Assembly (NCBI RefSeq): GCF_900129565.1
Contig: NZ_FQWD01000003.1
Span: 124,001 to 188,000, forward strand
Origin: Marisediminitalea aggregata
GTDB lineage: Bacteria; Pseudomonadota; Gammaproteobacteria; Enterobacterales; Alteromonadaceae
Reading direction: 5' to 3'
DNA length: 64,000 nucleotides
Positions within the stretch are counted from its first letter, which is position 1; every line of letters begins with the position of its first letter. Below are positions 62,882-64,000 of this stretch, in pieces. The translations under genes and the position numbers were made by a program. Below the pieces are notes generated by a model. That model made no database searches, was not told where the DNA came from, and worked only from the letters and a program-made list of their open reading frames with translations.

Positions 62882-64000
62882 ATGGTTCAAAAAAGTACAA
62901 GCTGGACAAAAGCCCTCTTTGTAGGCATCTGGACTGCCCTCAACTTTTGTCGAAAGTTATTTTTTAACGTCATTTTTATCGTCATCATCGTCGGCATCTT
63001 CATGGTTGCCTCGAAGGAAGACCAAACCGTTAAGGTAACGCAAAACAGCGCGTTAGTATTAACGCTTAACGGCTCGTTAGTCATTGAAAAAACAGCTATC
63101 GATCCGGCAGAACAATTCTTTCAGCAAGCGCTCAATGAAGAACCCGAAGATCCGGAAGTACTCATTCGCGATATTATTTCCGTGCTGGATAATGCAAAAC
63201 AGGATAAGCGTATCACTGCACTGATTCTTGACCTGCAAGGGTTGAGAAGAGCGGGTTTAAACAAGTTGCGTACCGTCGCTGAAGCCATCGACGACTTCAA
63301 AACCTCTGGCAAGCCGGTTTACGCCATTGCGGATTACTACACGCAAACGCAATACTACCTTGCAGCACATGCAGACCACGTTTACATGAATCCGGTTGGC
63401 GCAATTATGCTGGAAGGTTATGCAAACTATCAGATGTATTACAAACGCGCTCTCGAAAAGCTCAAAATTACTACGCATATCTTTCGCGTAGGCACATATA
63501 AATCTGCCGTAGAGCCCTACATTCGCGATGACATGTCTCCTGCTGCTAAAGAAAGTAACCAGCGCTGGTTGGATGCTTACTGGGAACAATATAAAGCAGA
63601 TGTGGCCTCAGCTCGTAACATGCCTTTGTCTAACTTTGACGACTCGCTGGCTCAGCTCAACGAGAAGTTTGAACAGGCAGGCGGCGATATGGCCACTTAC
63701 GCTCTTCAGAACGGTTGGGTCGACGCATTAAAAACCCGTGAGGAAATCCGTCAGGAAATGGCAGAGCTGGTGGGCGAAGCCGACAACAAAGCCGGATTTA
63801 AAATTACCTCGTTTCGCAATTACAACAGCGTGATCAACCCATCATTACCAATGCCGACACCACATGGTGACAAAGTGGGTATTGTTGTTGCTAAAGGCAT
63901 CATTCTGGATGGCGAACGCAATGCCGGCACCATTGGTGGTAACAGCACTGCAAGGTTGCTTCGCCAGGCGCGGTTAGACAATGACGTTAAAGCGGTTGTA
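62882..64000 (+). CDS. sppA: Signal peptide peptidase SppA, 5' part (runs off window)
   Basis: Membrane serine protease (67-kDa protease IV type) that degrades cleaved signal peptides. 373 codons are visible, open to the right edge. One membrane helix at about 22-40 (LFFNVIFIVIIVGIFMVA), then SppA repeat 1 with LNGSLVIEKT, ILDLQGLRRAGLNKL, and FRVGTYKSAVEPYIRDDMSP, which holds the catalytic Lys. The Ser of the second repeat lies beyond the edge. Gene order ydjA-sppA recalls E. coli. Confidence 0.94.
   Translation, partial: MVQKSTSWTKALFVGIWTALNFCRKLFFNVIFIVIIVGIFMVASKEDQTVKVTQNSALVLTLNGSLVIEKTAIDPAEQFFQQALNEEPEDPEVLIRDIISVLDNAKQDKRITALILDLQGLRRAGLNKLRTVAEAIDDFKTSGKPVYAIADYYTQTQYYLAAHADHVYMNPVGAIMLEGYANYQMYYKRALEKLKITTHIFRVGTYKSAVEPYIRDDMSPAAKESNQRWLDAYWEQYKADVASARNMPLSNFDDSLAQLNEKFEQAGGDMATYALQNGWVDALKTREEIRQEMAELVGEADNKAGFKITSFRNYNSVINPSLPMPTPHGDKVGIVVAKGIILDGERNAGTIGGNSTARLLRQARLDNDVKAVV

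Overview
The window is a stretch of chromosome from a gammaproteobacterium, most likely a marine member of the Alteromonadales (inference). The evidence is the gene content and order: a leuS-lptE-holA-nadD-rsfS-rlmH-mrdA-mrdB-rlpA-dacA-ybeD-lipB-lipA block, an ftsH-folP-glmM-tpiA-secG-tRNA-Leu block, an Entner-Doudoroff operon divergent from hexR with HexR-type palindromes, a malQ-glgB-glgX operon, and a methyltransferase/peptide pair resembling SonM/SonA of Shewanella. There are no rRNA genes, insertion sequences, phage genes or CRISPR arrays. Genes are densely packed and most are housekeeping.

Layout. 0-1 kb: end of a hemerythrin-like gene, a small membrane protein, and two overlapping micro-genes on the minus strand (Pmp3/YqaE family and an entericidin-like lipoprotein). 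1-6.5 kb (minus): ftsH, folP, glmM, tpiA, secG and tRNA-Leu(GAG). rlmE, which usually precedes ftsH, is not there; a 474-bp gene-free gap separates ftsH from divergent yhbY. 7-11 kb: an SDR oxidoreductase, a Lon-like protease of the LonB_AAA type, and a secreted SRPBCC protein. 11.4-24.4 kb (plus): the leuS-to-lipA block for aminoacylation, LPS transport, NAD and ribosome factors, cell elongation and lipoylation. 24.3-29.0 kb (minus): the most interesting part, a tetrapyrrole-methylase-family enzyme, a 66-residue peptide gene just downstream, and two tandem signal peptide-TPR-TM-GGDEF proteins in the same orientation. I read the first two genes as a split-borosin (backbone N-methylated RiPP) pair. 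29-40.9 kb: ansA, a DUF2797 gene, an overlapping operon (zinc ribbon, YeaC, DUF349, 71-aa protein), an alanine/glycine:cation symporter, an M14 carboxypeptidase, a long-form GAPDH, a DUF2989 lipoprotein and msrB.

40.9-61 kb is a central-carbon region: gnd; glycogen/maltodextrin genes malQ-glgB-glgX; gapA and yeaD; a PEP-CTERM-like secreted protein; zwf-pgl-edd-glk-eda; hexR; and a pyruvate kinase. Palindromes of the form TGTA(A/G)T-NNN-ATTAC(A/G) between zwf and hexR and before pykA, plus a weaker one between malQ and gapA, suggest joint control by the HexR encoded here. 61-64 kb: a YdjA-type nitroreductase, a DoxX protein, a small unknown protein and the start of sppA, cut by the window edge.

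Starts were moved to internal codons where ribosome-binding sites or family length favoured this. All functional calls are by sequence recognition; no searches were run.
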